A program made the position numbers and the translations under genes. Of a DNA stretch of 64,000 nt, positions 8,017 to 15,220 are shown one piece after another. The notes under the pieces are model-generated. The model was given only the letters and a program-made list of their open reading frames with translations. It was not told the origin of the DNA and did not search any database. Source of the stretch: Shinella sp. XGS7 (GTDB taxonomy: Bacteria; Pseudomonadota; Gammaproteobacteria; Burkholderiales; Burkholderiaceae_C). The DNA is taken from NCBI RefSeq assembly GCF_020535565.1, contig NZ_CP084758.1, positions 2,488,501 through 2,552,500 of the forward strand, written 5' to 3'. Numbering within the stretch: the stretch's first letter is position 1; each line of letters starts with the position of its first letter.

Positions 8017-8924
8017 GCGGCGGCGGCCGCGGTGGGGCGGTGGATGCGCGGGGCCAGCAGTTCCCAGATGGGGCGCAGCCGGCCGGAAAGCCCGGCGTCC
8101 AGCCGGCCCAGATCGGTACGGCTTTCCTCGGGGCTGTGGAAATCGGAGCCGCGCGAGGCGTATAGCCCGAACTCCAGCGCGGTCTCGGTGTACTTGGCGG
8201 CGTCGGCCGCGGTGTGGCTGCCGGTCACCACCTCCACGCCGCGCCCGCCGTGGGCGATGAACTCCGTGAAGAGCGCGTACTCCTCGGTGGGCGTGAAGGG
8301 GTAGCGGCCCGGGTGGGCGATCACGGCCTCGCCGCCGGCCTCGCGCAGCCAGCGCACCGCGTCGCCCAGGCTGGCCCAGCGGTGTTCGACAAAGCCCGGC
8401 TTGCCTTCGGTGAGGAAGCGGCGGAAGACCTCGGGGATGTCGCTGCAGTGGCCGGCGTCGACCAGGAAGCGGGCGAAGTGGGTGCGCGAGATCAGCTCGG
8501 GGTTGCCCACATACTGCAGCGCGCCTTCGTAGGCGCCCTTGATGCCCACCTGGGCCAGGCTGGCTGCCATCTCGCGGGCGCGCTCGCCGCGGCCGCCGCG
8601 GGTGGCGCGCAGGCCGGCGGTGAGTGCCTCGTCGCGGTGCTCGAAGCCCAGGCCCACGATATGCACCACCCGGCCGGCAAAGCTCACCGAGATCTCGGTG
8701 CCGGTGAGGTAGGGCAGGCCCAGGGCCAGAGCAGCGTCCAGCGCACGCTGCTGGCCACCGATCTCGTCATGGTCGGTCAGGGCCCAGAGATCCACCCCGT
8801 TGGCCTTGGCGCGGGCGGCCAGCACCTCGGGCGCCAGCGTGCCGTCGGAGACCGTGGAGTGGCAATGCAGATCGGCATTGCTGCAGATGTCCAGCGCGGC
8901 GCGGGGGGCGGTGTCGGTATTCAC
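8013..8924 (-). CDS. PHP-domain phosphoesterase (RNase AM / 3',5'-nucleotide phosphatase type)
   Basis: 303 residues, starting with GTG. The PHP metal-binding motifs are all visible: NADLHCHSTVSDG near residue 16, LTDHDEIGG, GTEISVSF, a long insert with HFARFLVDAGH, VIAHPGRYPF and GSDFHSPEE near the C-terminus. This is the TrpH/YciV group, whose E. coli member RNase AM removes 5' nucleotides from RNA fragments and dephosphorylates 3',5'-bisphosphate nucleotides. The GTG at 8924 is six bases after a TAAAAT hexamer and lacks a Shine-Dalgarno sequence. The stop overlaps the start of the EamA transporter gene. Confidence 0.88.
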   Translation of the reverse strand: MNTDTAPRAALDICSNADLHCHSTVSDGTLAPEVLAARAKANGVDLWALTDHDEIGGQQRALDAALALGLPYLTGTEISVSFAGRVVHIVGLGFEHRDEALTAGLRATRGGRGERAREMAASLAQVGIKGAYEGALQYVGNPELISRTHFARFLVDAGHCSDIPEVFRRFLTEGKPGFVEHRWASLGDAVRWLREAGGEAVIAHPGRYPFTPTEEYALFTEFIAHGGRGVEVVTGSHTAADAAKYTETALEFGLYASRGSDFHSPEESRTDLGRLDAGLSGRLRPIWELLAPRIHRPTAAAAA

Positions 8925-8930
8925 GGCCCC

Positions 8931-8936
8931 ATTTTA
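8931..8936 (-). promoter_or_regulatory. -10-like hexamer of a possible leaderless promoter (PHP phosphoesterase gene)
   Basis: On the minus strand TAAAAT stands six bases before the GTG start at 8924. It is the only AT-rich hexamer nearby. There is no Shine-Dalgarno sequence between it and the start codon. Confidence 0.45.
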
Positions 8937-9122
8937 GGAGGGGGCCCTGGCCCACGCCCGCACTGGGGCATTGGCCCGGGTCAAGAAAAGCCCGGGGCGG
9001 CCGACATTGTGGAATAGCACCGCCGGCGCCCGCTAGCGGCAGCGTCGCGCTGGCGTTTGCGCGCCGGCCGGCCAATACTTGGAGCCCAGTACGCCGGTCT
9101 GGCGGCGCATGAGGATGTATCT

Positions 9123-9329
9123 ATGCACCAGGACACCTTGCTGTGGCGCGTGGTCTATACCCACCGCGCCAATCTGACCAGCGGCCCGTTCGCCGCGGGC
9201 CCCTGGCACCCGGACAAGGGTTATATCGAGCAATGCGCGGCTCGGCTGCGCAACTACGCCTTGCAGGTGGGCGTGCAGAGCAACCAGCAGGCCACCAAGG
9301 CGGTGTCTACCTGGATCAAGGCCAGCTGA
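9123..9329 (+). CDS. Small conserved-looking protein of unknown function (68 residues)
   Basis: Reads MHQDTLLWRVVYTHRANLTS at the start and ends KAVSTWIKAS. It has mixed polar and aromatic residues, no signal peptide, no membrane segment and no cysteine pairs. It does not show the Arg/Ala/Pro-rich composition of chance frames in this GC-rich DNA, and GAGGA at 9111-9115 is a well-placed Shine-Dalgarno (7 bp before the ATG). An in-frame start further upstream (9057) has no ribosome binding site. It stands alone between the divergent PHP gene and the convergent recJ. I do not recognise the family. Confidence 0.65.
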   Translation: MHQDTLLWRVVYTHRANLTSGPFAAGPWHPDKGYIEQCAARLRNYALQVGVQSNQQATKAVSTWIKAS

Positions 9330-9339
9330 GCCGTCGTCG

Positions 9340-11136
9340 TCAGCTGGGCGCGCCCGCCGGGCGAGCCGCCTGCTCGCTCATGGCCTCCACAATCATCTGC
9401 ACCCGCTGCTGACCCTGGTACTCGTCCAGGGCCAGGCGGTAGGCCAGGTGGCCGGTCTCGGGCACCGGCTCGATATGGCCGAACCAGATGGCGTCGCGCA
9501 AGGGGCCGCTGGGGCCGCCCTGGCGCACGCGCAGCTTGAGATGGCGCTCGCCCACGATGCGCTGCGAGACCACCTGCACCGGGTCGCAGAACAGCGGGGC
9601 CTCGAAGGCCTGGCCCCAGACCTGGGCGTCAAGCTGCTGCACCACCTCGGCGCTGAAGGCCTCGGGTGGCAGGGGGCCGTCGGTGCGCAGGGTGCGGGTC
9701 AGGGCCGTGGCATCCAGCCATTCGCGCGCCACCTGGGCCAGGGCCGCGCCAAAGCGCTGCACGCGGGCTTCGGCCTCTTCCGGTGACTCGGCCTGCAGGG
9801 TGCAGCCGGCCGCCATGGCGTGGCCACCGAACTTCTTGAGCAGATCGGGCTCGCGCTTGGAGACCAGGTCCAGCGCGTCGCGCAGATGGAAGCCCGGGAT
9901 GGAGCGGCCCGAGCCCTTGAGCTGGCCGTCGGCGCCCAGGGCGAAGACAAAGGTGGGGCGGTGCAGTCGGTCCTTGACGCGGCCGGCCACGATGCCCACC
10001 ACACCCTCGTGAAACTCGGGCTCGTACAGGCACAGGGCCGCGGGCGGCTCACCCTGCAGGGCGGGCTCGGCCAGCAGCTGCTCCAGGCGCGCCTCGGCCA
10101 GCTCCCGCATGCCGGCCTCGATCTCGCGGCGCTCGCGGTTGATGGCATCCAGCTGGCGGGCCAGTTCCAGGGCGCGCTCGGCATTGTCTGTGGTCAGGCA
10201 CTCGATGCCCAGGGTCATGTCCGAGAGCCGGCCGGCCGCATTGATGCGCGGGCCCAGGGCATAGCCCAGGTCCGTGCTGCTGGCGCGACTGGCGTCGCGG
10301 CCGGCGGCGCTGAAGAGGGCGGCCACGCCCGGCTGCATGCGGCCGGCGCGCATGCGGCGCAGGCCCTGCGCCACCAGGCGGCGGTTGTTGGCATCCAGGC
10401 GCACCACATCGGCCACGGTGCCCAGGGCCACCAGGTCCAGCAGGCTGTCCAGGCGGGGCTGCTCGGTGGCGGCGAAGGCGCCGCGCCGGCGCAGCTCGGC
10501 GCGCAGGGCGAGCAGGGTGTAGAAGGCCACGCCCACGCCGGCCAGATGCTTGCTGGCGAAGCCGCAGCCGGGCTGATTGGGGTTGACCACGGCGTCGGCC
10601 TCGGGCACGGCGGTTTCGCCATTCAGCAGGGCCGGCAGGTGGTGGTCGGTGACCAGGACCTTGAGCCCGCGCTCGCGCGCATGGGCCACGCCGGCAAAGC
10701 TGGCGATGCCGTTGTCCACCGTCATCAGCAGCTGGGGCTGGAGCGGCAGGGCCAGCTCCACGATGGCGGGCGTGAGGCCGTAGCCATGCACCGCGCGGTC
10801 GGGCACCACATAGACCACGCTGCCGGGGCGGGCGCCCAGCAGATAGAGGCCGCGCAGGGCCACGCTGCAGGCGGTGGCGCCGTCGCAGTCATAGTCGGCC
10901 ACGATGCAGATGCGCTCGCCGGCCTGCAGGCTGTCGGCCAGCAGCTTGGCGGCCTGCGCCATGCCCTTGAGCCCCTCGGGCGGCAGCAGCTGGGCCAGGC
11001 CTTCATCCAGTTCCTCGGGGCGGGCCACGCCGCGGGCGGCGAAGAGCCGGGCCAGCAGGGGCGGGATCCCGGCCTGCTCCAGGGCCCAGCTGGCGCGCGG
11101 CGGCACATCGCGCAGGATCAGGCGCGGCGCGTTCAC
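9340..11136 (-). CDS. recJ: Single-stranded-DNA-specific exonuclease RecJ
   Basis: 598 residues, slightly longer than the E. coli enzyme. The DHH phosphoesterase motifs are present: IVADYDCDGATA near residue 80 (metal ligands), MTVDNGIAS, VTDHHLP, the PRINAAGRL segment of the DHHA1 linker, and GSGRSIPGFHLRDAL with GGHAMAAG in the C-terminal part. RecJ digests single-stranded DNA 5' to 3' in recombination and mismatch repair. The start overlaps the stop of the upstream RpfE-like gene by 4 bp (11133-11136), so the two form an operon; recJ-rpfE linkage is seen in other proteobacteria. Confidence 0.96.
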   Translation of the reverse strand: MNAPRLILRDVPPRASWALEQAGIPPLLARLFAARGVARPEELDEGLAQLLPPEGLKGMAQAAKLLADSLQAGERICIVADYDCDGATACSVALRGLYLLGARPGSVVYVVPDRAVHGYGLTPAIVELALPLQPQLLMTVDNGIASFAGVAHARERGLKVLVTDHHLPALLNGETAVPEADAVVNPNQPGCGFASKHLAGVGVAFYTLLALRAELRRRGAFAATEQPRLDSLLDLVALGTVADVVRLDANNRRLVAQGLRRMRAGRMQPGVAALFSAAGRDASRASSTDLGYALGPRINAAGRLSDMTLGIECLTTDNAERALELARQLDAINRERREIEAGMRELAEARLEQLLAEPALQGEPPAALCLYEPEFHEGVVGIVAGRVKDRLHRPTFVFALGADGQLKGSGRSIPGFHLRDALDLVSKREPDLLKKFGGHAMAAGCTLQAESPEEAEARVQRFGAALAQVAREWLDATALTRTLRTDGPLPPEAFSAEVVQQLDAQVWGQAFEAPLFCDPVQVVSQRIVGERHLKLRVRQGGPSGPLRDAIWFGHIEPVPETGHLAYRLALDEYQGQQRVQMIVEAMSEQAARPAGAPS

Positions 11137-12068
11137 AGGGCCTCCAGCAGGGGCTGGACGGCCACGGGGCGCGGTCCGGTCAGGCGCTCCCAGAGCCCGC
11201 CCAGGCCGCGGGCCGGCGGGCGCGGCGCGAACTCGCGGGCCAGGCGCTCGCCTGCCAGGGTCAGGCGCAGGGGCTGGCCGGCACGCACCCGGTCCAGGGC
11301 CTCGGCCACCGGGCCGGCGTCCAGCGCCGCCCAGGCTTCCACCCAGGCGGCCCAGTCCTGGGCGAGCAGGGGTTCGCGCAGGCGCTCGTCCAGGCGCAGC
11401 GCGGGCGCGCTGGTCTGGGGCAGGGCCTGGCCGCAGCCGCTGATCCAGACCGAGTTCAGTAGCAGGGCGCCGCGGGCCTCGCGCGCCTGGTTCAGGGGCA
11501 GGCCGTGCAGAGCCATCTGCAGCTCGTTTTGCAGGGTGCGCAGGCGGCGGGGCTCGGGCATCCAGGGGTCGACATTGCGGTTGATCACGCGGTCCAGGCT
11601 GGCCGCGGACAGGCCCGCCAGATCGGCATGGGCCACATACCAGCGGCCGGGCGCGCCCCAGGCGCGCTCCCAGCCTTCCTCGGCCGGGAAGAGCCAGGCC
11701 AGGGCCTCGAAGAAGGCGCGCGACTCGGCCTCGTCCAGGGCCAGGGCGGCGGGATCCAAGGCCGTGACCTGGTCGGTGCTCACGCTCATGTGCAGCGGGG
11801 TGAGCAAGGCCCAGGCCTGGTCACCCACGGCCACGCCATCGGCCCGGGCCTGGGCGGCGGCCAGGGGCGGGCTGGGCTGCTCGGGCCAGCCCCAGAGGCG
11901 GGCCAGGGCCAGCTCATGCGGCAGCTGCGGGGCGTATTCGTCGCTGCCCAGCTGGGCCACGGGCGTCAGCCGGCCCAGCAGCTCGGCCAGGCGCGGCAGG
12001 GCCAGGCTCTGCAGGGCCTGGGTGGCGGCCTCGCCCAGGGCGCTGGCATGGGGAATCATCAGATGCAT
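11133..12068 (-). CDS. RpfE-like conserved protein, recJ-linked
   Basis: 311 residues starting MHLMIPHASALGEAATQ. It is rich in Leu, Ala and Trp with no signal peptide or membrane segments. Proteins of this type sit immediately upstream of recJ in many beta- and gammaproteobacteria and are annotated either as RpfE (named from the Xanthomonas rpf cluster, biochemical role unknown) or loosely as phosphoglycerate-mutase-like. I assign it by this synteny and N-terminal similarity, not by a catalytic motif, so function is open. The ATG at 12068 is preceded at six bases by GATAAT and has no Shine-Dalgarno sequence. It overlaps recJ by 4 bp. Confidence 0.65.
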   Translation of the reverse strand: MHLMIPHASALGEAATQALQSLALPRLAELLGRLTPVAQLGSDEYAPQLPHELALARLWGWPEQPSPPLAAAQARADGVAVGDQAWALLTPLHMSVSTDQVTALDPAALALDEAESRAFFEALAWLFPAEEGWERAWGAPGRWYVAHADLAGLSAASLDRVINRNVDPWMPEPRRLRTLQNELQMALHGLPLNQAREARGALLLNSVWISGCGQALPQTSAPALRLDERLREPLLAQDWAAWVEAWAALDAGPVAEALDRVRAGQPLRLTLAGERLAREFAPRPPARGLGGLWERLTGPRPVAVQPLLEAL

Positions 12069-12074
12069 GGCGCG

Positions 12075-12080
12075 ATTATC
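12075..12080 (-). promoter_or_regulatory. -10-like hexamer of a possible leaderless promoter (rpfE-like/recJ operon)
   Basis: On the minus strand GATAAT is followed by six bases and the ATG at 12068. It is the only AT-rich hexamer in the GC-rich gap to the divergent LpxH-like gene that faces this way. No Shine-Dalgarno sequence is seen. Confidence 0.45.
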
Positions 12081-12126
12081 CCGGGCCGGCGTGGCGCCGC
12101 GGGCTGAGCCGGCCGCGGCGGGGCGG

Positions 12127-12166
12127 GCGTCACCCAATCTTCATTCGCCTGCCACGGACCGGACAT
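12127..12166 (+). promoter_or_regulatory. Possible degenerate Pho-box array ahead of the LpxH-like gene
   Basis: Four heptamers phased exactly 11 bp apart: GCGTCAC (12127), TCTTCAT (12138), CTGCCAC (12149), CGGACAT (12160). Each shares four to six of seven positions with the PhoB heptamer CTGTCAT. No -10 element is evident at the usual distance, so this is weak. Confidence 0.25.
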
Positions 12167-12190
12167 GGCCAGCCCCCAAGCTGGCGGCTC

Positions 12191-13075
12191 ATGAAACCCG
12201 CCGCCTACCCCCCGCGCGCCGCCCCCGAGCCCAGCCCGCCCGATGCGGCGGAGGAGGGGGGCTCGCTGCGCGTGCGCACGGTCTGGATTTCGGACCTGCA
12301 CCTGGGCACGCCCGGCTGCCAGGCCCTGGCCCTGCTGGAGTTTCTGCGCCAGGTGGAGTGCGAGCAGCTCTTTCTGGTGGGCGACATCGTCGACGGCTGG
12401 CGGCTGAAGCGCGCCTGGTACTGGCCGCAGGCCTTCAACGACGTCACGCAGAAGCTCCTGCGCAAGGCGCGCAAGGGCACACGCATCATCTACATTCCCG
12501 GCAATCACGACGAGTTCCTGCGCCGCTACCTGGACCACAGCTTCGGCGGCGTGGAGGTGGCCAAGGAGTGGATGCACCAGACGGCCGACGGCCGCCGCCT
12601 CTGGGTCACCCACGGTGATCTGTATGACGGCGTGATCCAGTGCGCCCGCTGGCTGGCCCTGCTGGGCGACCATCTGTATGAATTCGCGCTCAAGCTCAAC
12701 CGCTGGCTGAACTCGGCCCGTGCCCGCCTGGGCCTGCCCTACTGGAGCCTGTCGCGCTATCTCAAGCTCAAGGTAAAGCGCGCGGTCAGCTATGTCTCGG
12801 ACTTCGAGACCGCCCTGGCCCGCGAGGCCAAGAAGCGCGGCGCCGACGGCGTGGTCTGCGGCCATATCCACCACGCCGAGCTGCGCGAGATCGAGGGCGT
12901 GCTCTATGCCAATGACGGCGACTGGGTTGAAAGCCTGACCGCCTTGGTGGAACATGCCGACGGGCGGCTGGAAATCCTGGACTGGAGCGCCCTGGCTGCC
13001 ACGCCGCAGCAGGGTCTGGCGCCGTCATCGCCCGTCACGGAACTGTCACCCAGCGTTCATAGAATGATTCGATGA
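12191..13075 (+). CDS. UDP-2,3-diacylglucosamine diphosphatase-like metallophosphoesterase (LpxH-related)
   Basis: 294 residues. Calcineurin-type metal motifs appear in order: SDLHLG, GDIVDGW, GNHDEF, THGD and GHIHH. The family (COG2908) includes LpxH, which cleaves UDP-2,3-diacylglucosamine to lipid X in lipid A synthesis at the cytoplasmic face of the inner membrane. This longer, RRYLDHSFGG-containing branch is often called LpxH-like or LpxH2, and its exact substrate is not proven. About 30 residues of Pro/Ala-rich N-terminus precede the domain. The stop codon overlaps the ppk start as ATGA, so co-transcription is likely. The frame also carries the ppk Pho box in its 3' end. Confidence 0.85.
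   Translation: MKPAAYPPRAAPEPSPPDAAEEGGSLRVRTVWISDLHLGTPGCQALALLEFLRQVECEQLFLVGDIVDGWRLKRAWYWPQAFNDVTQKLLRKARKGTRIIYIPGNHDEFLRRYLDHSFGGVEVAKEWMHQTADGRRLWVTHGDLYDGVIQCARWLALLGDHLYEFALKLNRWLNSARARLGLPYWSLSRYLKLKVKRAVSYVSDFETALAREAKKRGADGVVCGHIHHAELREIEGVLYANDGDWVESLTALVEHADGRLEILDWSALAATPQQGLAPSSPVTELSPSVHRMIR
13032..13065 (+). promoter_or_regulatory. Pho box and -10 element of the ppk promoter
   Basis: CCGTCAC-GGAA-CTGTCAC (13032-13049) is a near-perfect PhoB site: two heptamers 11 bp apart. A third, weaker heptamer, CGTTCAT, continues the phase at 13054-13060. TAGAAT at 13060-13065 lies 10 bp after the two-heptamer box, the spacing used when PhoB replaces the -35. The ATG of ppk begins six bases after TAGAAT, implying an mRNA with little or no leader. 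The site lies inside the end of the upstream LpxH-like gene. Confidence 0.72.
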
Positions 13076-15159
13076 CCCAATTGCCCGTGGTCCCGCCGTC
13101 CCTGACCCTGCTCAACCGCGAGCAGGCCATTCTGGAATTCAACCGCCGCGTGCTGGCCCAGGCGCAGCGCGAGGATGTGCCGCTGCTGGAGCGGCTGCGC
13201 TATATCTGCATCGTCTCCTCCAATCTGGATGAGTTCTTCGAGGTGCGCTTCGCCGACATGCTGGACGCGGCCCGCGATCCCGGCTCCAACGTCAGCGCCC
13301 GCGAGGTGGAGCGCGTGGCCGCCGCCGCGCATGAGCTGATCGACCAGCAGTACGGCATCTTCAACGAGCAGGTGATGCCGGCGCTCAAGGCGCGCCAGAT
13401 CCTGATCCTGAACCATGCCGACCGCAACGAGGCCCAGCGCGCCTGGGTGGCGCGCTTCTTCGAGCGCGAGGTGCGGCCCCTGCTGGTGCCCGTGGGCCTG
13501 GATCCGGCCCATCCCTTCCCGCAGGTGGCCAACAAGTCCCTGCACTTCATCGCCCGTCTGACCGGCAAGGACGCCCTGGGCCGCGACAGCCGCATCGCCA
13601 TCGTCAAGGTGCCGCGCGTGCTGCCGCGCGTGATCAAGCTGCCGGCCGCGCTCAGCGAGGGCAGCCAGGCCTTTGTGCTGCTGACCAGCGTGATCCGCGC
13701 GCATCTGGAAGAGCTCTTCCCGGGCCGCCAGGTGGAGGCCTTCTCGCAGTTCCGCGTCACCCGCGATTCCGATCTGGAGGTGGACGAGGAGGAGATCGCC
13801 AATCTGCGCCATGCCCTGCGCTCGGGCCTGACCACGCGCCACTTCGGCCGCGCGGTGCGCCTGGAGGTGGTCAACACCTGCCCCCCGGAGCTGGCCAGCT
13901 TTCTGCTGGAGCAGTTCGAGCTGCCGCCCGCGGCGCTCTACCGCGTCAACGGCCCGGTGAATCTGGTGCGCCTCAACGAGCTGATCGACCAGACCGAGGC
14001 CGACGAGCTGCGCTTTGTGCCCTACGAGCCGGTCTGGCCCCAGGGTCGGCTGCCGCGCGGCAAGTCCATCTTCGACCGGCTGCGCAAGGACGATGTGCTA
14101 CTGCACCATCCCTTCGAGAGCTTCGAGCCCGTGGTGCAGCTGCTGCGCGAGGCGGTGCAGGACCCCGAGGTGCTGGCCATCAAGCAGACGGTCTATCGCA
14201 CCGGCAGCAAGTCCGAGCTGATGGACCTGCTGATCGAGGCGGCCCGCCGCGGCAAGGAAGTGCTGGTGGTGGTGGAGCTCAAGGCCCGCTTCGACGAAGA
14301 GGCCAATATCAACTGGGCCGAGCGCCTGGAGGCTGTGGGCGCCCAGGTGGTCTATGGCGTGGTGGGGCTCAAGACCCATGCCAAGCTGCTGCTGGTCACG
14401 CGCCGCGAGCAGCAGGGCGCCAAGTCGGTGCTGCGCCGCTATGCTCATCTGTCCACGGGGAACTACAACCCCAAGACCGCGCGGCTCTACACCGATCTGG
14501 GCTATCTGACGGCCGACCCTGATCTGACCACCGATGTGGATCTGGTCTTCCGGCAGCTGGCCTCGCTGTCCAAGTTCAAGGCGCCGCGCCGCCTGCTGGT
14601 GGCGCCCTTCAATCTGCACAGCCGCATGATGGAGCTGCTGGCCCTGGTGCGCGATGCCGCGCGCGCGGGCTACAAGTCCCGCGTGGTGCTGCGGGTGAAT
14701 GCGCTCACCGATGTGGCCCTGATCCAGGGCCTGCTGGAGGCGGGCCAGGCCGGCGCGCGCATCGACCTGATCGTGCGCGGCGCCTGCATGCTGCCGCCGG
14801 GCCTGCCGGGCGTGAGCGACAACATCCTGGTGCGCTCCATCGTGGGCCGCTTCCTGGAACATTCACGCGTCAGCTATTTCCGCTGGGGCGATGCCGAAGA
14901 CCAGGAGGCGCTCTATCTCTCCAGCGCCGACTGGATGAGTCGCAATATGCTGCGCCGCATCGAGGTGGCCTGGCCGGTGCTCTCGCCCAAGCTGCGCCAG
15001 CGCGTGATCGACGAGGCCCTGCAGCCCTATCTGCACGACAGCCTGGATGCCTGGCAGCTGGGCACGGACGGGCGCTCGCAGCGCATCTCGGAGCAGGGCG
15101 TCAGCGCCCAGCAGGCCCTGATGCAGCGCTTCAACGAGAAGCTGGTCGACAAGGGCTGA
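13072..15159 (+). CDS. ppk1: Polyphosphate kinase 1
   Basis: 695 residues, the usual PPK1 length. The N-terminus LLNREQAILEFNRRVL and RLRYICIVSSNLDEFFEVR is the classic N and head-domain signature. The phospholipase-D-like catalytic domains carry GLKTHAKLLLV (His436, the autophosphorylated residue by family comparison) and RRYAHLSTGNYN (His459). The enzyme reversibly makes inorganic polyphosphate from ATP. The ATG overlaps the stop of the LpxH-like gene (ATGA) and has no Shine-Dalgarno sequence. A Pho box precedes it. It faces ppx, the degrading enzyme; a 12-bp palindrome centred on GAATTC lies at 15169-15180 between them, but there is no clear terminator. Confidence 0.97.
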   Translation: MTQLPVVPPSLTLLNREQAILEFNRRVLAQAQREDVPLLERLRYICIVSSNLDEFFEVRFADMLDAARDPGSNVSAREVERVAAAAHELIDQQYGIFNEQVMPALKARQILILNHADRNEAQRAWVARFFEREVRPLLVPVGLDPAHPFPQVANKSLHFIARLTGKDALGRDSRIAIVKVPRVLPRVIKLPAALSEGSQAFVLLTSVIRAHLEELFPGRQVEAFSQFRVTRDSDLEVDEEEIANLRHALRSGLTTRHFGRAVRLEVVNTCPPELASFLLEQFELPPAALYRVNGPVNLVRLNELIDQTEADELRFVPYEPVWPQGRLPRGKSIFDRLRKDDVLLHHPFESFEPVVQLLREAVQDPEVLAIKQTVYRTGSKSELMDLLIEAARRGKEVLVVVELKARFDEEANINWAERLEAVGAQVVYGVVGLKTHAKLLLVTRREQQGAKSVLRRYAHLSTGNYNPKTARLYTDLGYLTADPDLTTDVDLVFRQLASLSKFKAPRRLLVAPFNLHSRMMELLALVRDAARAGYKSRVVLRVNALTDVALIQGLLEAGQAGARIDLIVRGACMLPPGLPGVSDNILVRSIVGRFLEHSRVSYFRWGDAEDQEALYLSSADWMSRNMLRRIEVAWPVLSPKLRQRVIDEALQPYLHDSLDAWQLGTDGRSQRISEQGVSAQQALMQRFNEKLVDKG

Positions 15160-15220
15160 GCGCCCTTTCTGAATTCAGATCGTGGGGCGCCGGGAGACGC
15201 TCCCACCGAGGCCGAGGGCC

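Noticed and set aside
9820..12618. A 932-codon open frame on the plus strand opposite recJ and the rpfE-like gene
   Set aside because: It is a mirror frame of recJ with no domain signature, and crosses two real genes and a divergent promoter.
15160..15220. Terminator between ppk and ppx
   Set aside because: TCTGAATTCAGA (15169-15180) is a 12-bp palindrome but has no loop or T-run, so it is not a convincing terminator.
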